Of a stretch of DNA of 64,000 bases, positions 44,601 through 50,808 are shown piece by piece (position 1 is the stretch's first letter; the number at the start of each line of letters is the position of its first letter). Below the pieces are notes generated by a model. The model saw nothing but the letters and a program-made list of their open reading frames with translations. It was not told where the DNA came from and did not search any database. A program made the position numbers and the translations under genes. Origin of the DNA: Elmis aenea (taxonomy: Eukaryota; Arthropoda; Insecta; Coleoptera; Elmidae). The DNA lies in assembly GCA_947652605.1 (NCBI GenBank), contig OX393579.1, positions 23,023,674 through 23,087,673 on the forward strand, given 5' to 3'.

Positions 44601-46527
44601 ACGGCGGACACGCACAACTCTGTTTTTTAAACTCTCGAGTACCTGTACGTAAAATGTTTGATTCACAGTCTGTCCGGATGGCAAAAATCTTTTTGAGTAT
44701 CTACCTTTCAATTTAAAAAATTGAGCTTGATTTTCACTCTTGATTTGCTCAAGTGGGCTTTTTTGGACCACGTGACTGGAAAGTGTGCCATTCTGACTTT
44801 TGTCTTTTGGTTGTGGGATCGTACTCGAAAACCCAACTTTCAATTCCGGTTATCACTCGCTGCCACCCGATCCAAGAGTTCTCGAGAAACCAACACACGA
44901 TTGTCCTTTTGTTCATCGGACAAATTTTTGGGAACCAGTTTCGCACAAATTTTTCTCCTGTGCAGATCTTCAGTAATGATTTGGTGGACGTCCGTTATCG
45001 GTAGTCCTACCTCCTCTGCAATTAAACGCACATTCAAACGTCAGTCCCTTTTTAGAACAGCCTTCACACGAGCCACATTGTTCTCAGTTCTTGAACTTGA
45101 AGGACGCCCTGCACGCTGTTCATCCTCAACGCTTTCTCTTTCGTCCTTGAACGCCTTGTGCCACCTGAAGATTTGGGCTGAAGACAAAATAGCATCTCCA
45201 TAAGCTGTTCTCAACAACTGTAACGTTACGGAACCAAATTTTCCGAGTTTCACGCAGAACTTGAACGAGTAGCGCTGCTCCAGAGTCCAGACTGCTCTGC
45301 ATTTTTGCCCCTGACGACACAAAAACTACTACGCACTTTGCTAACGTTCCAACTGGTAAAAAGGCGCGGACTCAACCGAGTATGGTCTAACTCCTAACTG
45401 TATACCTGGGTTCCTCCTACACCTGCCTCAACCACCACTTTTTTCCTGGCCCTTCTAAGCTGCGTATTAAAATCATTCTCATTACTTTTGGGACAGACCA
45501 CGTATGACATATTATTAAAATTACAAAAAAAAACAGTTATTTGTTAAAAACTTATTAACCGGATATGATAAAATATTTCTGAAAACAGTTCTGAGTTTGT
45601 ATCTAAAACCTGTATATTTTTGATATGTTAACCTTTCTTTATCTTAGATATTAAGCAAGATACCCATGTAATCCCATTGGATTATTTATTTTAACTTTTT
45701 ATGAAACAAAAGTCACAACCATTTTGAACCTTCCAATAATTTTTTAATTAAAACTCTGGTACTAAAATCAAAAATTTTATTTTCATAACGATACTAATAA
45801 TAATAAAATTACCAATTTGAGTCACTGTTAATATTTAGTTAATCTAAAAATAAACTACATAAATATAGTGGTACCTCGAGCGTAACGGTTCATTACGGAT
45901 AAATGAATATAATTATGAAGTTCGGTTTGAGCCTTGCTGTAATTTTAGCTAATTAAATTGACAAAGTAAAGTTAACAATGTGTTAATTATATTTGATATC
46001 TTAATGATACTTGCTCTACAATTAATCTTCATAGAAAAATATGTAATGTATTAGAATCTAATTAAATTTTATTTGAAACTTTCTAGAGATGCCCTAAGAT
46101 TAAAAAAAAGTGATTCAGCAAGTCAATGTTTTAGGTTGCCGTTAAATTTTTTTACAATATTCATAATTTACGAGTGTATGTTTCTTATAAGATTAAAACT
46201 CGCTTATTGATCATTTTAATACTTTCAAGTCGTCTCAAACAAATTTCTTTAATAAATGGTTTTATATTTAATTTCGTTAGCTTAGCTTTAAGTAATTAAA
46301 TTAAATAAGTAACGTTGTAAAAGTCAGTAAATGTCGACATGAAAATTCTACGTAAAGGAAAACTATAAAAATTATTAATTATAAACCACAATTTCTTAAG
46401 GAAATGTTCAAATTAGTTTAAACAAAGTAATTTGCAAACTTAAATCATTACTTACAAATTTACAAGTTGTTGCAAATTGAAGAACGTCCCATTAGATAAA
46501 TGATGAAGCCTATTATCGGACAAGAAC
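14594..46527 (-). CDS. Type C leucine-rich-repeat GPCR (relaxin-receptor/Lgr3/Lgr4-like), 3' nine exons
   Basis: This is a plasma-membrane receptor of the LGR family; type C members bind relaxin-like peptides through an LRR ectodomain. Joined exons (high to low): 46456-46527, 43059-43130, 39757-39828 (LRRs, phase 2), 29788-29904 (hinge), 29013-29245 (TM1-2), 26404-26669 (TM3 to ECL2), 19287-19518 (TM5-6), 16755-16867 (TM7), 14594-14653 (tail). Every junction has GT/AG and compatible phase, giving 411 residues plus stop. Hallmarks are the hinge HVRVCEPRGDGISS, TM2 NLAISDLLMG, DRF in place of DRY after TM3, TM6 DCLCWVPVIL, and TM7 LPINSALNPVLYTL (NPxxY). The cytoplasmic tail is short. Early LRRs, any LDLa module and the signal peptide are not in the window. 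There is no internal stop, so it is probably functional. WDRFISVT suggests Lgr4/GRL101-like more than Lgr3, but a tree is needed. Confidence 0.93.
14654..16754 (-). other. LGR intron between TM7 and tail exons, with pogo-like end
   Basis: A left end resembling pogo/Tigger termini, CAGTAAAACCTCGATTTAAC, stands at 15600 directly after TA, but I found no matching right end (a weak echo lies near 16035). Around 14790-14905 there is an imperfect hairpin with CGTTAAA arms. A hAT-like CAGTGGCGGACGTAG end lies near 16366 without a partner. The rest is plain AT-rich DNA. Confidence 0.45.
16755..16867 (-). CDS. LGR exon: TM7 and start of tail (113 nt)
   Basis: It reads VQISESLYAWLAILVLPINS then ALNPVLYTLTTTLFVKQ, containing NPxxY. 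The phase requires the upstream acceptor CTTCCAG at 16868-16870; the nearer CAG inside the exon would break the frame. Donor GTAAGTGC follows Gln at phase 0. Confidence 0.92.
17706..18326. mobile_element. Inverted 3'-3' fragments of a mariner transposase
   Basis: On -, 18100 down to about 17815 reads FFNDDDVKRAVHKWLSFRAT, then MFYEESIQKQ, VAQYDKCLSKS and KNHVEK-stop. On +, 18150-18240 reads AALFHEESVTKLVPRYDICF then KNGGNCIEK-stop. Both are the mariner transposase C-terminus, facing outward. A mariner-like end CTAGGCGTACTCGAAAAGTG follows TA at 17704-17705, and a diverged partner (CACTCCCTCG before TA) ends at 18326. This is a foldback-like relic with no active enzyme. Confidence 0.65.
18706..19167. 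mobile_element. piggyBac-type MITE (462 bp)
   Basis: TTAA (18702-18705) then CCCTTTTGCGCC pairs with GGCGCGAAAGGG then TTAA (19168-19171), one mismatch in 12. TTAA flanks define a piggyBac-type insertion. The 64-aa frame on - inside shows no family motif. It lies in the LGR intron about 115 bp from the TM5-6 exon. Confidence 0.8.
19287..19518 (-). CDS. LGR exon: TM5, ICL3, TM6 (232 nt)
   Basis: TM5 is GWEYSAAMFIFVNAIALVFI. ICL3 is basic (HEIRASRVACRSTRQNQDRD). TM6 is FGVIILTDCLCWVPVILVKL with the CWxP motif. The acceptor is TATTTTCAG; the donor GTAAATTG is one base into a Gly codon. The 6.9-kb intron to exon 26404-26669 carries the full-length LINE. Confidence 0.93.
19921..20004. mobile_element. 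Mini TA-flanked element (84 bp)
   Basis: It begins CAGGGTGTGGGTGTTGTATT and ends TAAAAAACATCCTG, with TA on each side (19919-19920, 20005-20006). It is a very short member of the CAGGGTG series and lacks the long internal region. Confidence 0.6.
20256..20424. repeat. Half copy of the TA element at 31995-33192
   Basis: It starts CAGGGTGTTCC after TA and carries GTCCGTTTCCGGTTGAACCG, CCTCAGTATTTTCGAAAAAT and the terminal phrase CATACTTTTGCGCATC. These recur in the same order at 33010-33192, so this is one arm of that palindromic family. Between 20440 and 21066 I see only a 24-bp tandem pair (GCGCTATTGCTAACAAATCG and TATT) at about 20886-20935. Confidence 0.65.
21081..24247 (+). mobile_element. 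Full-length LINE retrotransposon (RTE-like), 3167 bp
   Basis: A perfect 14-bp target duplication, TAGTGTGTTAGAAA, flanks it (21067-21080 and 24248-24261). The 5' leader of about 190 bp is GC-rich relative to its surroundings. A single long ORF with endonuclease and reverse transcriptase follows. The 3' end is only an (AT)n run of about 20 bp straight after the stop, with no polyA tail. A single ORF, APE-type endonuclease and a short simple-repeat 3' end fit the RTE group, but that is inference. It lies antisense in the LGR intron between the TM3 and TM5 exons. Perfect duplications and an open ORF indicate recent insertion. Confidence 0.9.
21273..24224 (+). CDS. LINE endonuclease-reverse transcriptase polyprotein
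   Basis: This replicative protein of the LINE nicks target DNA and reverse-transcribes the element RNA there. The frame is open from 21273 (after TAA at 21270) to the stop at 24222-24224. APE-type endonuclease motifs come first: GTWNVQGLSNKLNEV (from 21351), ITETKRK, LLGDFNSRVG, IIDYVIIG and SDHYLL. Reverse transcriptase blocks follow: IHKKGDKNKCENYRGIA, EEQAGFRAGRSTIDHVF, LLFVDLKKAYDNV, GLKQGCCTSPTLF, CFADDQVVVAQ with the catalytic DD, and YLGLKISREG. The C-terminus has WYGHVQRMEEYRIPK and GRRKPGRPRRSW, usual for insect copies. No in-frame ATG precedes the first endonuclease motif: GTG lies at 21396 and the first ATG at about 21546. Initiation is therefore unclear. Otherwise it looks intact. 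Confidence 0.9.
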   Translation, partial: NVKKPAHRPRNRTEKRRQQLRKRTTIYGTWNVQGLSNKLNEVIKELTTLKVDIAVITETKRKGQGSENLGNYDHFYSGVPKERRAQQGISLMIHKKLRKYITTWEAISERIIKVNMSIRGYRTTVLGVYAVNDDTLVNIKDNFFEQLNEEITEIGKSRELILLGDFNSRVGKKDKDTVVGRYGEKTINNNGERLIDICNQNQLKILNGFYQHKSIHKYTWIQETRKLKSIIDYVIIGQKTKLKVQDVRVQRGVSCGSDHYLLRTNIIFPGKGKKDIKDIIPQEEGSRTEQLEERKYNLKSLVDESVTKLYQSRLNDKIKTQEFNDINQHYEYIKQCIHEAAFEALGVYQRKKKQNPYWWDEEIEVDIEQKSKKYHKYLSSKKIEDKLEYKKVQAAVRRKISKKKNEAWERNCQRVNTYLGGSRSSESWRIIKNLRNNKGKDIISIIKPQDWEEYFKELLEERREEFQQHQNSNRQNITVIGSPIRLSLEEVTKLCKTLKNGKATGPGDIPGELLKYGTNKLYEHLKKLFQKCINIKEIPEEWKVSYMTTIHKKGDKNKCENYRGIAVTSCMSRLYGKIIKNRIEKEYQHMKAEEQAGFRAGRSTIDHVFSLTQVIEKKTSRNQEIHLLFVDLKKAYDNVPLSKIWQTLEGTNINVELINAVKTLYYQPTIKIKVGKQITSGFISSKGLKQGCCTSPTLFKIYLEEVLKHWKKKCGAMGVPLTDTILYTLCFADDQVVVAQEYDDLNYMTRKLIEEYRKWGLEVNFEKTKYMCIGGQQQDLILEEGEHIKNCKEYKYLGLKISREGTLDDAVKERNRLGRTAISMLNSVIWDKKITKENKKLIYNTVIKSIITYSSEVWPLKNRTENILKATEMDFWRRAAGRSRREKITNQRIREIMHITHTITDDIKNKQLIWYGHVQRMEEYRIPKQILNWQPKGRRKPGRPRRSWREGIDKDIRERELEDDTWNDREKWKLEIGKRRRTL
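24262..25605 (-). other. LGR intron with a small hairpin MITE at about 24330-24510
   Basis: AAGCCTTGTTCATATGGTGA (near 24331) pairs with the complement of TCACCATTTGAGCGAAGCTT (near 24488), giving a hairpin of about 180 bp rich in GTCGTGACA-type repeats. I could not assign a clean duplication. The rest, 24510-25605, is AT-rich intron with nothing recognised. The open frames at 25036-25265 on both strands have no motif. Confidence 0.5.
25606..26318. mobile_element. hAT-type element (713 bp) with zinc-finger relic
   Basis: A perfect 8-bp duplication, ATTGTTTG (25598-25605, 26319-26326), brackets ends CAGTGATGTGAAATGACGG and CACTCACATCACTG. Both subterminal regions carry repeated GACCGTCATGAC-type palindromes, likely transposase-binding repeats. 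It sits 85 bp from the donor of the TM3-4 exon. Confidence 0.85.
25871..26074 (-). pseudogene. hAT transposase N-terminal BED-like finger fragment
   Basis: A 67-aa frame contains YGCQFCRKRYGLHATRMAEH then LITTCKKCPEHVK. The CxxC, HATRM, H and C spacing is the BED-type finger at the start of many hAT transposases. No downstream RNase-H-like domain is present, so only a fragment was retained. Confidence 0.6.
26404..26669 (-). CDS. LGR exon: TM3, ICL2, TM4, ECL2 (266 nt)
   Basis: TM3 reads FLSTLSCESSVLILSLVTWD with RF following, so the family's DRY position is DRF. TM4 is AAFTLILLWMIAVTVALAPI. ECL2 has FYGSNGVCISLHIHDPYDK with the expected Cys. The acceptor is AATTTCCAG and the donor GTAAGTATA at phase 0. 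Confidence 0.93.
27158..27355. repeat. 99-bp tandem duplication
   Basis: Two adjacent copies of a 99-bp unit start TATTAAACAAAACTTCAAAT at 27158 and 27257. They are almost identical (TTTGTTAAAA versus TCTGTTAAAA near the end). The 82-aa frame across it merely repeats itself and is not a gene. Confidence 0.9.
27731..27960 (-). pseudogene. mariner 3' end remnant
   Basis: After TA (27729-27730) comes CGAGGCGTATTCGAAAAGTA, a mariner-type terminus related to the one at 17706. Read on -, the adjoining sequence gives ESIQKLVPSYVKCLNNGKNY, matching the mariner transposase C-terminus. The other end is missing. Confidence 0.6.
29013..29245 (-). CDS. LGR exon: TM1, ICL1, TM2, ECL1 (233 nt)
   Basis: TM1 is VWIMGAVGCAGNLVVLLGRL with the conserved GN. 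TM2 contains LYIKNLAISDLLMGIYLFT with the conserved Asp. ECL1 ends DWRHSILCNLC, supplying the Cys expected to pair with ECL2. It ends on the first base of a Gly codon, with donor GTAAGAAA. The longer open frame past 29012 is intron read-through. Confidence 0.93.
29788..29904 (-). CDS. LGR exon: hinge between LRRs and TM1 (117 nt)
   Basis: It reads YFDRFAMCLAATHVRVCEPR then GDGISSQQHMLDNPVLRA. The C..HVR.C.P..DGISS signature is that of relaxin-family and GRL101-type receptors, in which the paired cysteines stabilise the ectodomain-TM1 junction. Acceptor GCTTTACAG and donor GTAAACA are intact. The intron to the next exon is 542 bp and free of recognised transposons. Confidence 0.93.
30681..31012. 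repeat. Half copy of the CCGGGTGATTCAG element
   Basis: It starts CCGGGTGATTCAGTTTGACT after TA (30679-30680). It repeats the left half of the complete element at 31015 almost word for word for about 290 bp, ending at an inverted remnant (GAAAATGTTCGAGAAAAATC) near the next copy. Confidence 0.8.
31015..31764. mobile_element. TA-flanked palindromic MITE, CCGGGTGATTCAG family (750 bp)
   Basis: Ends CCGGGTGATTCAGTTTGACT and AGTCAAACTGAATCACCCGG are flanked by TA (31013-31014, 31765-31766). The arms are inverted repeats over roughly 260 bp and nearly identical, so this copy is young. The 71-76 aa open frames are arm shadows. Confidence 0.9.
31995..33192. mobile_element. TA-flanked palindromic MITE, CAGGGATGTGC family (1198 bp)
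   Basis: Ends CAGGGATGTGCAAAAGTATG and CATACTTTTGCGCATCCCTG-like sequence (with a substitution) are flanked by TA. GGTTGAACCG, CCTCAGTATTTTCATCGAAT and ATATTTGTC occur in inverted order in both arms. A separate solo right end of the same family lies at about 33455-33511. Confidence 0.8.
34192..34391. repeat. Direct repeat, copy 1 (about 200 bp)
   Basis: From ACAGCTAGAAAACCACGGTG to TTTATCGTTTGAAAATTT, this is repeated almost exactly at 35204-35408 in the same orientation, with one small indel (GTAGGTACC versus GTACC). The repeats flank the TA-element remnant 34393-35184. Stretch 33512-34190 before it shows nothing recognised. Confidence 0.9.
34393..35184. mobile_element. Truncated TA-type palindromic element
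   Basis: The interior (TTTTTAACCGTTTCCCAACC, the GGCGCGAAATTTGA block, then the inverted GGTTGGGAAACGGTTAAAAA) matches the element at 60890-61960. The right end AAAAGTGGACCACCCTCTA survives. The left CAGGGTGGTCC end is missing, replaced by the direct repeat boundary. Confidence 0.75.
35204..35408. repeat. Direct repeat, copy 2 (about 205 bp)
   Basis: Second copy of the 34192-34391 repeat. After it, 35410-36538 is intron with no recognised family. The region 35820-36130 has a less AT-rich, coding-like texture on + (for example ATILQYHKTAVILKDTINLL) broken by stops; possibly an old element, unidentified. Confidence 0.9.
36539..37260. mobile_element. TA-flanked palindromic MITE, GGGTGTTTCATAATTG family (722 bp)
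   Basis: Left end TTGGGTGTTTCATAATTGAA (first bases mutated from CAGGGTG) and right end ATTATGAAACACCCTG are flanked by TA. Long arms include ATACGGCGGTTGCGGACCTA in both orientations. A short GTAG/CTAC microsatellite (about 37106-37133) sits in the right arm. Confidence 0.85.
37393..38912. mobile_element. hAT-type element (1520 bp) with ATTTAAATC repeats
   Basis: The perfect 8-bp duplication CTCGTAAG (37385-37392, 38913-38920) flanks ends CAGGGTTGGGCAAAATTTG and AAATCAGGCCAACGCTG. Subterminal GATTTAAAT-type repeats are abundant. Three diverged direct repeats of a TTTTAGCGATTTTAGAAATA-like unit lie inside. No transposase frame. 38921-39756 is plain intron. Confidence 0.85.
39757..39828 (-). 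CDS. LGR exon: last leucine-rich repeat C (72 nt)
   Basis: Acceptor TTATTTACAG, then 72 nt reading ELKRNAFRSIEKELLRPLQQ then LNY, then donor GTAAGTAG. It ends AT, which joins A of the next exon (Ile) so the protein continues into YFDRFAMC, exactly where relaxin receptors leave the LRR domain. Only 25 bp of host intron separates its acceptor side from the hAT element at 39854. Confidence 0.9.
39854..40248. mobile_element. hAT-type element (395 bp) next to an LRR exon
   Basis: The perfect 8-bp duplication GTTTAAAG (39846-39853, 40249-40256) flanks CAAGAACCGC and GGTGCCTG ends. The interior has repeated GGTTCAGTTCCGGTTC. Its edge is only 25 bp from the acceptor of LGR exon 39757-39828. Confidence 0.8.
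40677..41142. repeat. 5' LTR (466 bp)
   Basis: It starts TGTTACGTTAATATTTTATC and ends GCTAACGTGACA. By eye, no difference from the 3' LTR. An internal TAATAAATATG stretch could serve as polyA signal. Confidence 0.9.
42350..42815. repeat. 3' LTR (466 bp)
   Basis: Same length and sequence as the 5' LTR, followed by ATAT. Identity implies insertion recent relative to the substitution rate. Confidence 0.9.
43059..43130 (-). CDS. LGR exon: leucine-rich repeat B (72 nt)
   Basis: Acceptor TTTTAAG and donor GTAAGTT bound 72 nt reading NLNGNQLKKMDHGLFQDVRN then LTS in phase 2. The first base completes Leu with exon A (TT+G) and its last two (CT) join exon C to make Leu. The LxLNGNxL pattern is a canonical LRR. 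Confidence 0.9.
44209..45502 (-). mobile_element. mariner transposon (1294 bp), inactive
   Basis: Inverted ends CGTGGTCTGTCCCAAAAGTA and TACTTTTGGGACAGACCACG are flanked by TA (44207-44208, 45503-45504). The length is the usual 1.3 kb of mariner elements and the single gene on - is a decayed transposase. It inserted into an older TA-type element in the LGR intron. Confidence 0.9.
44310..45322 (-). pseudogene. mariner transposase, frameshifted
   Basis: Reading from 45322: an N-terminal HTH region (QLLRTAYGDAILSSAQIFRW, then HKAFKDERE, then RAGRPSSSRTE) and a stop at 45041. The second HTH/linker RLIAEEVGLPITDVHQIITE then DLHRRKICAKLVPKNLS continues to about 44840. Catalytic pieces follow in other frames. 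The first catalytic motif reads TGIESWVFEYDP where TGDE is expected, so the Asp is lost. WFLHHDNAPS keeps the second Asp. C-terminal RLKTHLKRHHFGTVENVQAA and CYEEWQQRWNRCI end the protein. Full-length relatives are about 345 aa. It is a dead copy of a once complete gene. Confidence 0.88.
46456..46527 (-). CDS. LGR exon: leucine-rich repeat A (72 nt)
   Basis: Acceptor TTATTTCCAG, then exactly 72 nt, then donor GTAAG. In phase 2 it reads FLSDNRLHHLSNGTFFNLQ then QLVN, with Leu at the repeat positions and Asn at the LxxNxL position. Exactly 72-nt phase-2 exons are the standard LRR unit of LGR genes. Confidence 0.9.
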
Positions 46528-47053
46528 CTGGAAATAAAGTTAGGCATCGTGAATATATTTTCCTTGCGTAAATTGGTAAAATTTTATTATCTCTAAACTT
46601 TATCATTTACAATTTTAAAGCATTTTGTACACTGCATCCTCTAACAAACTAAAAATAGATCCACTTAAAAAATTGCTGTAACTTAATTAAAGGTTGACGA
46701 AGATTAATGAAGGTTAAAAAGAGTAATTTCATTACACCAAACGATATAATTAACCAATTTGCTGATTTATATTTATCTAGAACATAAAACTTAAAACTGG
46801 ACAGCTTTCTGTGTTACATTATTAGTGTCGTGTACAAACTGCTAACACCGTTTATAAACATGTCATGATTTATTAGCACTTGGATAATTTACCATGCTAA
46901 TATTTAGTTGAAAATCAACATTTTTACTGCTGTCTTACTACGATTGACATACATATGTTAATTAAATAAACAATGTACACTAGCAATTACCAGTTATTCA
47001 TTTATTTTGTCTCGAGTTGCTTATTTTAGGGAAATGTTTTAATTGGTTTGTAC

Positions 47054-48177
47054 CAGGGACTGAGAACGGAACGAAAACGAAAACGTTAAACGAAATTAAC
47101 CGAAATTTTTTTAAGAACGAAAACGAAACCGAAATTGAAATTATTATTTTTCGTTCAAGAACGAAAACGAAATAAATATTTTCCAAAACCGGTTTTAACC
47201 GGTTTTGTCGCTATTTCAATTTTATTTGTTAAACACAAACGCGAATGTACCTTCTGTGCTAGGGAACTCCACGAGGCAGTAAAAAATCTCACTTGAAATA
47301 AGTGAGCTTCACTTTTCTCCATATACATTATATATGTATTAACAACTTTATTGTTTATACTTGCAATTTCGTGTAACACAATTAACGGTTCAGATATTTT
47401 TTCTTTCTAATTTGTTTTTTAGATCATCAATATAGAATATACACTTGATTGGATATATATTATCCATGTGTATGTTTTATTTGCGTTTAGACATAATAAT
47501 AGTAAAATTTATTCTTACTTCAAAAAGGACTAATGTAAAAGAAGATTTATTGGAAGATGTGTTGCTAGTAAGATTTAACGGAATGTGTAAATGTATACTG
47601 TTTGGTATGTACAAACTATAAAGTTAAAGTATATTTCATGTTAATATCAGTTTTTTTTAATATCTTTTTTATTTATAACATTTAGTAAATTATCCACTTG
47701 AATTCATTCCTTTGTCTTTTTAAATAATTACAGCAGGATCTAATTTAATTTAAATGCATAGATTTTTAGTACTAAAACAAATTTAAAACAGCACTTGCTA
47801 TATTTTCCTATTTTTAGATAAAGATCGTGTGTCTAATTTAACCTAATCACGAAGTGTTTTTGCACCTTACGGGTGTTAAACTTAATAAAATGGTTAAATG
47901 TTAATGTGTTTAACGATTTGGTAAATTTAATATGACGATGTCTAAAATATGCTGTCCGTGAGCATCAAATCCTATCGTCATCGTTTATATTTTAGTTGAG
48001 ACGCAAATATTGTTATCGTATTTATAGAGGCTTGTGGTGACTAGAAAAAAAATTAATTTTTTTACGAAAAAGAAATATTGTAAAACCGGTTTTAACCGTT
48101 ATTATTTCGGTTCACGAAAACGAAAAAAGAATTTATTCGGTTAGAACGAACAGAATTTTTTTCGTTTTTAGTCCCTG
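47054..48177. mobile_element. hAT-like element with ACGAAAACGAAA repeats (1124 bp)
   Basis: Ends CAGGGACTGAGAACGGAACG and TTTTTAGTCCCTG are inverted, with subterminal AACGAAAACGAAA repeats and AACCGGTTTTAACCGGTTTT (47187-47206) inside. The flanks (GTTTGTAC, CTCAAAAT) do not form a duplication, so the copy may be rearranged. Stretch 48178-49069 has a triple GAGGCGCAATAAAA-like repeat (about 48348-48410) and an unassigned coding-like patch at 48600-48950. Confidence 0.6.
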
Positions 48178-49521
48178 CTCAAAATACGGTACCTAGTTTT
48201 CCTGATTTCAATGTACTTTTTAGTTTAGCATAAATACAAAAAAAGGCATAACGGGAATTTAAAAAAAAATCAATCAGTCCAAAAACTATTGAGATATAAA
48301 AACATATTGCCTGTTTTGGTACGATCTTGATAAACGGATTGGAAGAGAGGCGCAATAAAATTTCATATTAAAAAGAGGGGCGCAATAAAACTTGAAATAA
48401 AAGGGGGGCACAGTCTTATACTTTTCGATATCTTAACAGTGAGAAAACATAATAAGCAAACTATTTTGAAGAATCAAAGTGTATGTTGAAAGTTATTTGA
48501 TAGCCACATTATTTAATTTTTTTGAAAAGTTAATGCGTCTTTAGTATAAATAATGTTGCTTTAAAATTATTTACAATATGTTAGGATCGTGTAGTGCAAC
48601 TTCTATAATCGACTTTTCCCAATGAACCAACCATTTACCGTTTTCAGGAAACAATCAAAGACGAGAGGTGTCAACGACCGAAAAAAGGACACAAACTAGA
48701 CGAAGTTCGTGCATTCTGTATGAGATCTCATAGGAAATCTTTTCCAAAGCTTTAACGACAATGTGGTTTATCCTATGGACGTGTTCAGCGAGCTACAAAA
48801 AAAGTTTCACGCGTATCAAATCCAGCAAAACGTGAATTAAAAAACAACCAGATAAAGCAAAGACGAAATCTTATTTGGTCTTGCCGGTTTGTTCGACCGC
48901 GAATATATAAAACGGAAAAATCATCTTCGCCAGCGTGTAGTGGTGTAGAACATGTTATTGGACACTTTTCGTTAAAAAAAAATAACCTAGGTTTATAATT
49001 TAGATAAATATTAGACATTATTTCTGTAGAACTGTTTAAAAGTTCTCATTCATAATTTATACCCGTGTACAGGGCCGGACCAAGATCATTTCGCGCCCAG
49101 GTAAATTCCTTGTTTGGCGCCAGCATTATTATTTTTTTCTTTTGTGTAATGTGTAAAATGATCTCTAATTTTAATCCGCTTTTTTACCGATTTTGTTGCT
49201 TTTATTTATCAGTGTGTCCTGTGATGTAATTCACTAAATATTGACTTTAAATTATCAGAGAGTATGTCTCTACTAAGTACTAAATGTATTTTGCTTGTTC
49301 TTAAACGTTTAATTATAACAGAATATTATCGATTCGTCTACAATAAAAGTTTCTAAATACTTTTTTCTGGATCAAAACAAGTTGAAAGTCTTAAAATTAC
49401 TAATAGATATTTTATTTCTAAATAAATTTAGATATTTTGCAAAAAAAATACAAAAAACAATTATTTAATGTAAATAACTACAATAAAAAAAATAAGGTAA
49501 GCTTTTCTAAATACTCTAAAG

Positions 49522-50808
49522 CAGGGGTGGCCAATATATCGCTATCGACCAGTCTATCGCAAATCAATTTTCAGTCGATCACTGCAAAATCTCGAAATTA
49601 GATAATTTTAGCGAAACAAAGAGATAATAACTGCAGTTTTTTTGTACTTAGTGTTGTTTACGGCCATCGAAAAATGATGCTTAAAAACGGTCGCGTTGAT
49701 CATGAAAGCATCTGAGAAAAAATTCCTTTGAGAGTAAAACTATGCAAAGTTTTTGAAAATGCGTCCAATGGTTCAGGAGAAAAACACGAAAAACGTTTTT
49801 TCTAGGACTCCTTTCGAAACAAAAAACACATCGGTTCACAAAAAATGCAACTATTGTTTTGTTTTTCACTAAACATTTTTCTCTTTGGTCTCAAAGTGTA
49901 GCCAAAAGATGTTCGCGTCCTTTATGGCCAACCAAATTTTTTTTAAAACACGTTTGTTTAATGGCTCCAGAGAAAAACGCGATAAACGAGATTCCTTAAG
50001 CGGTTTTACTCTGGCCTTCGAAAACTCGAAGACTTGGTAGGTAGCTCGTGACTTGGGCATCCAAAATTACCGAAATTTTCTATTACCGGCAAACGGTAAA
50101 TATTTTAAGTAAAAACTAGTTAAGCGGTAAATTACCGGTAATTTTTTGTAATTGAAAATTTCCTATGATAGTACCACTACTTATTAGCAAACAATATTTG
50201 TATAGTACATACGTGCAAAGGAGTAATTGACAATAACCTATAAAGTTTTAACAAAGGTTTTATACATTAACAAAAAAAATAAACATATCTATACATTATT
50301 TCTTAAAAAACAAAGCAAAATTCATCAAAGAGATACCTAATAATTAACAATAACATTAAGTTGTAGTAAATTCTTTCAAAGAGATAATTAACAATAACAA
50401 ATACGAAATAAGTTTTATACATTAACGAAACAATAATCAATTCCTACTGTAACAGATCAGACTCGACAAAACATTTTTTTAAATATTAAGATCCAGTTCT
50501 TTCTAAAAATTAAGATGTGCACGCAGTAGAAAAATCGTATCTAAGTCTTATCACTCACACTTGTTTGAATTTTCAAACATATTGCCCCTGCAGGAGAAAT
50601 GGCTCTTTCTGCCTCGACACTCGAGGGTTTTACTGTGAGAAGGTTGTAAATTACCAGTATTTGTTGTCAAAATTTACCGGTAATTTCGGTAATCATATTG
50701 ACGAGTAAAACCGGTTAACCGGTTATTTTACCGGTAATGGAACCCCTACTCGCGACTATCATTCTATAAAAAAGTCAATCTCGACAACAAACTAGTTGGC
50801 CCCCTCTG
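49522..50808. mobile_element. hAT-type element (1287 bp)
   Basis: Ends CAGGGGTGGCCAATATATCG and AGTTGGCCCCCTCTG lie within a near-perfect 8-bp duplication, CTCTAAAG (49514-49521) and CTCTAAAA (50809-50816). A second hAT is nested at 50053-50748. The open frames on - at 49681-50060 overlap degenerate interior with no motif I recognise. Confidence 0.75.
50053..50748. mobile_element. Nested hAT-type element with ACCGGTAA repeats (696 bp)
   Basis: Flanks CTCGTGAC (50045-50052) and CTCGCGAC (50749-50756) differ by one base. Ends TTGGGCATCCAAAATTACCG and TTACCGGTAATGGAACCCCT then A are inverted. Subterminal ACCGGTAATTT/ACCGGTTAACCGGT repeats are abundant. Confidence 0.75.

Larger units (their letters stand above)
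43950..45700. repeat. TA-type element remnant split by a mariner
   Basis: The left part (43980-44208) carries the internal motif TTTAAATGGGCCATAGCCAA. The right part (45505-45700) has TTAAGCAAGATACCCATGTA, matching the subterminal phrase at 59430. Neither terminus survives. Stretch 43131-43950 before it and 45700-46455 after it are anonymous intron. Confidence 0.55.
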
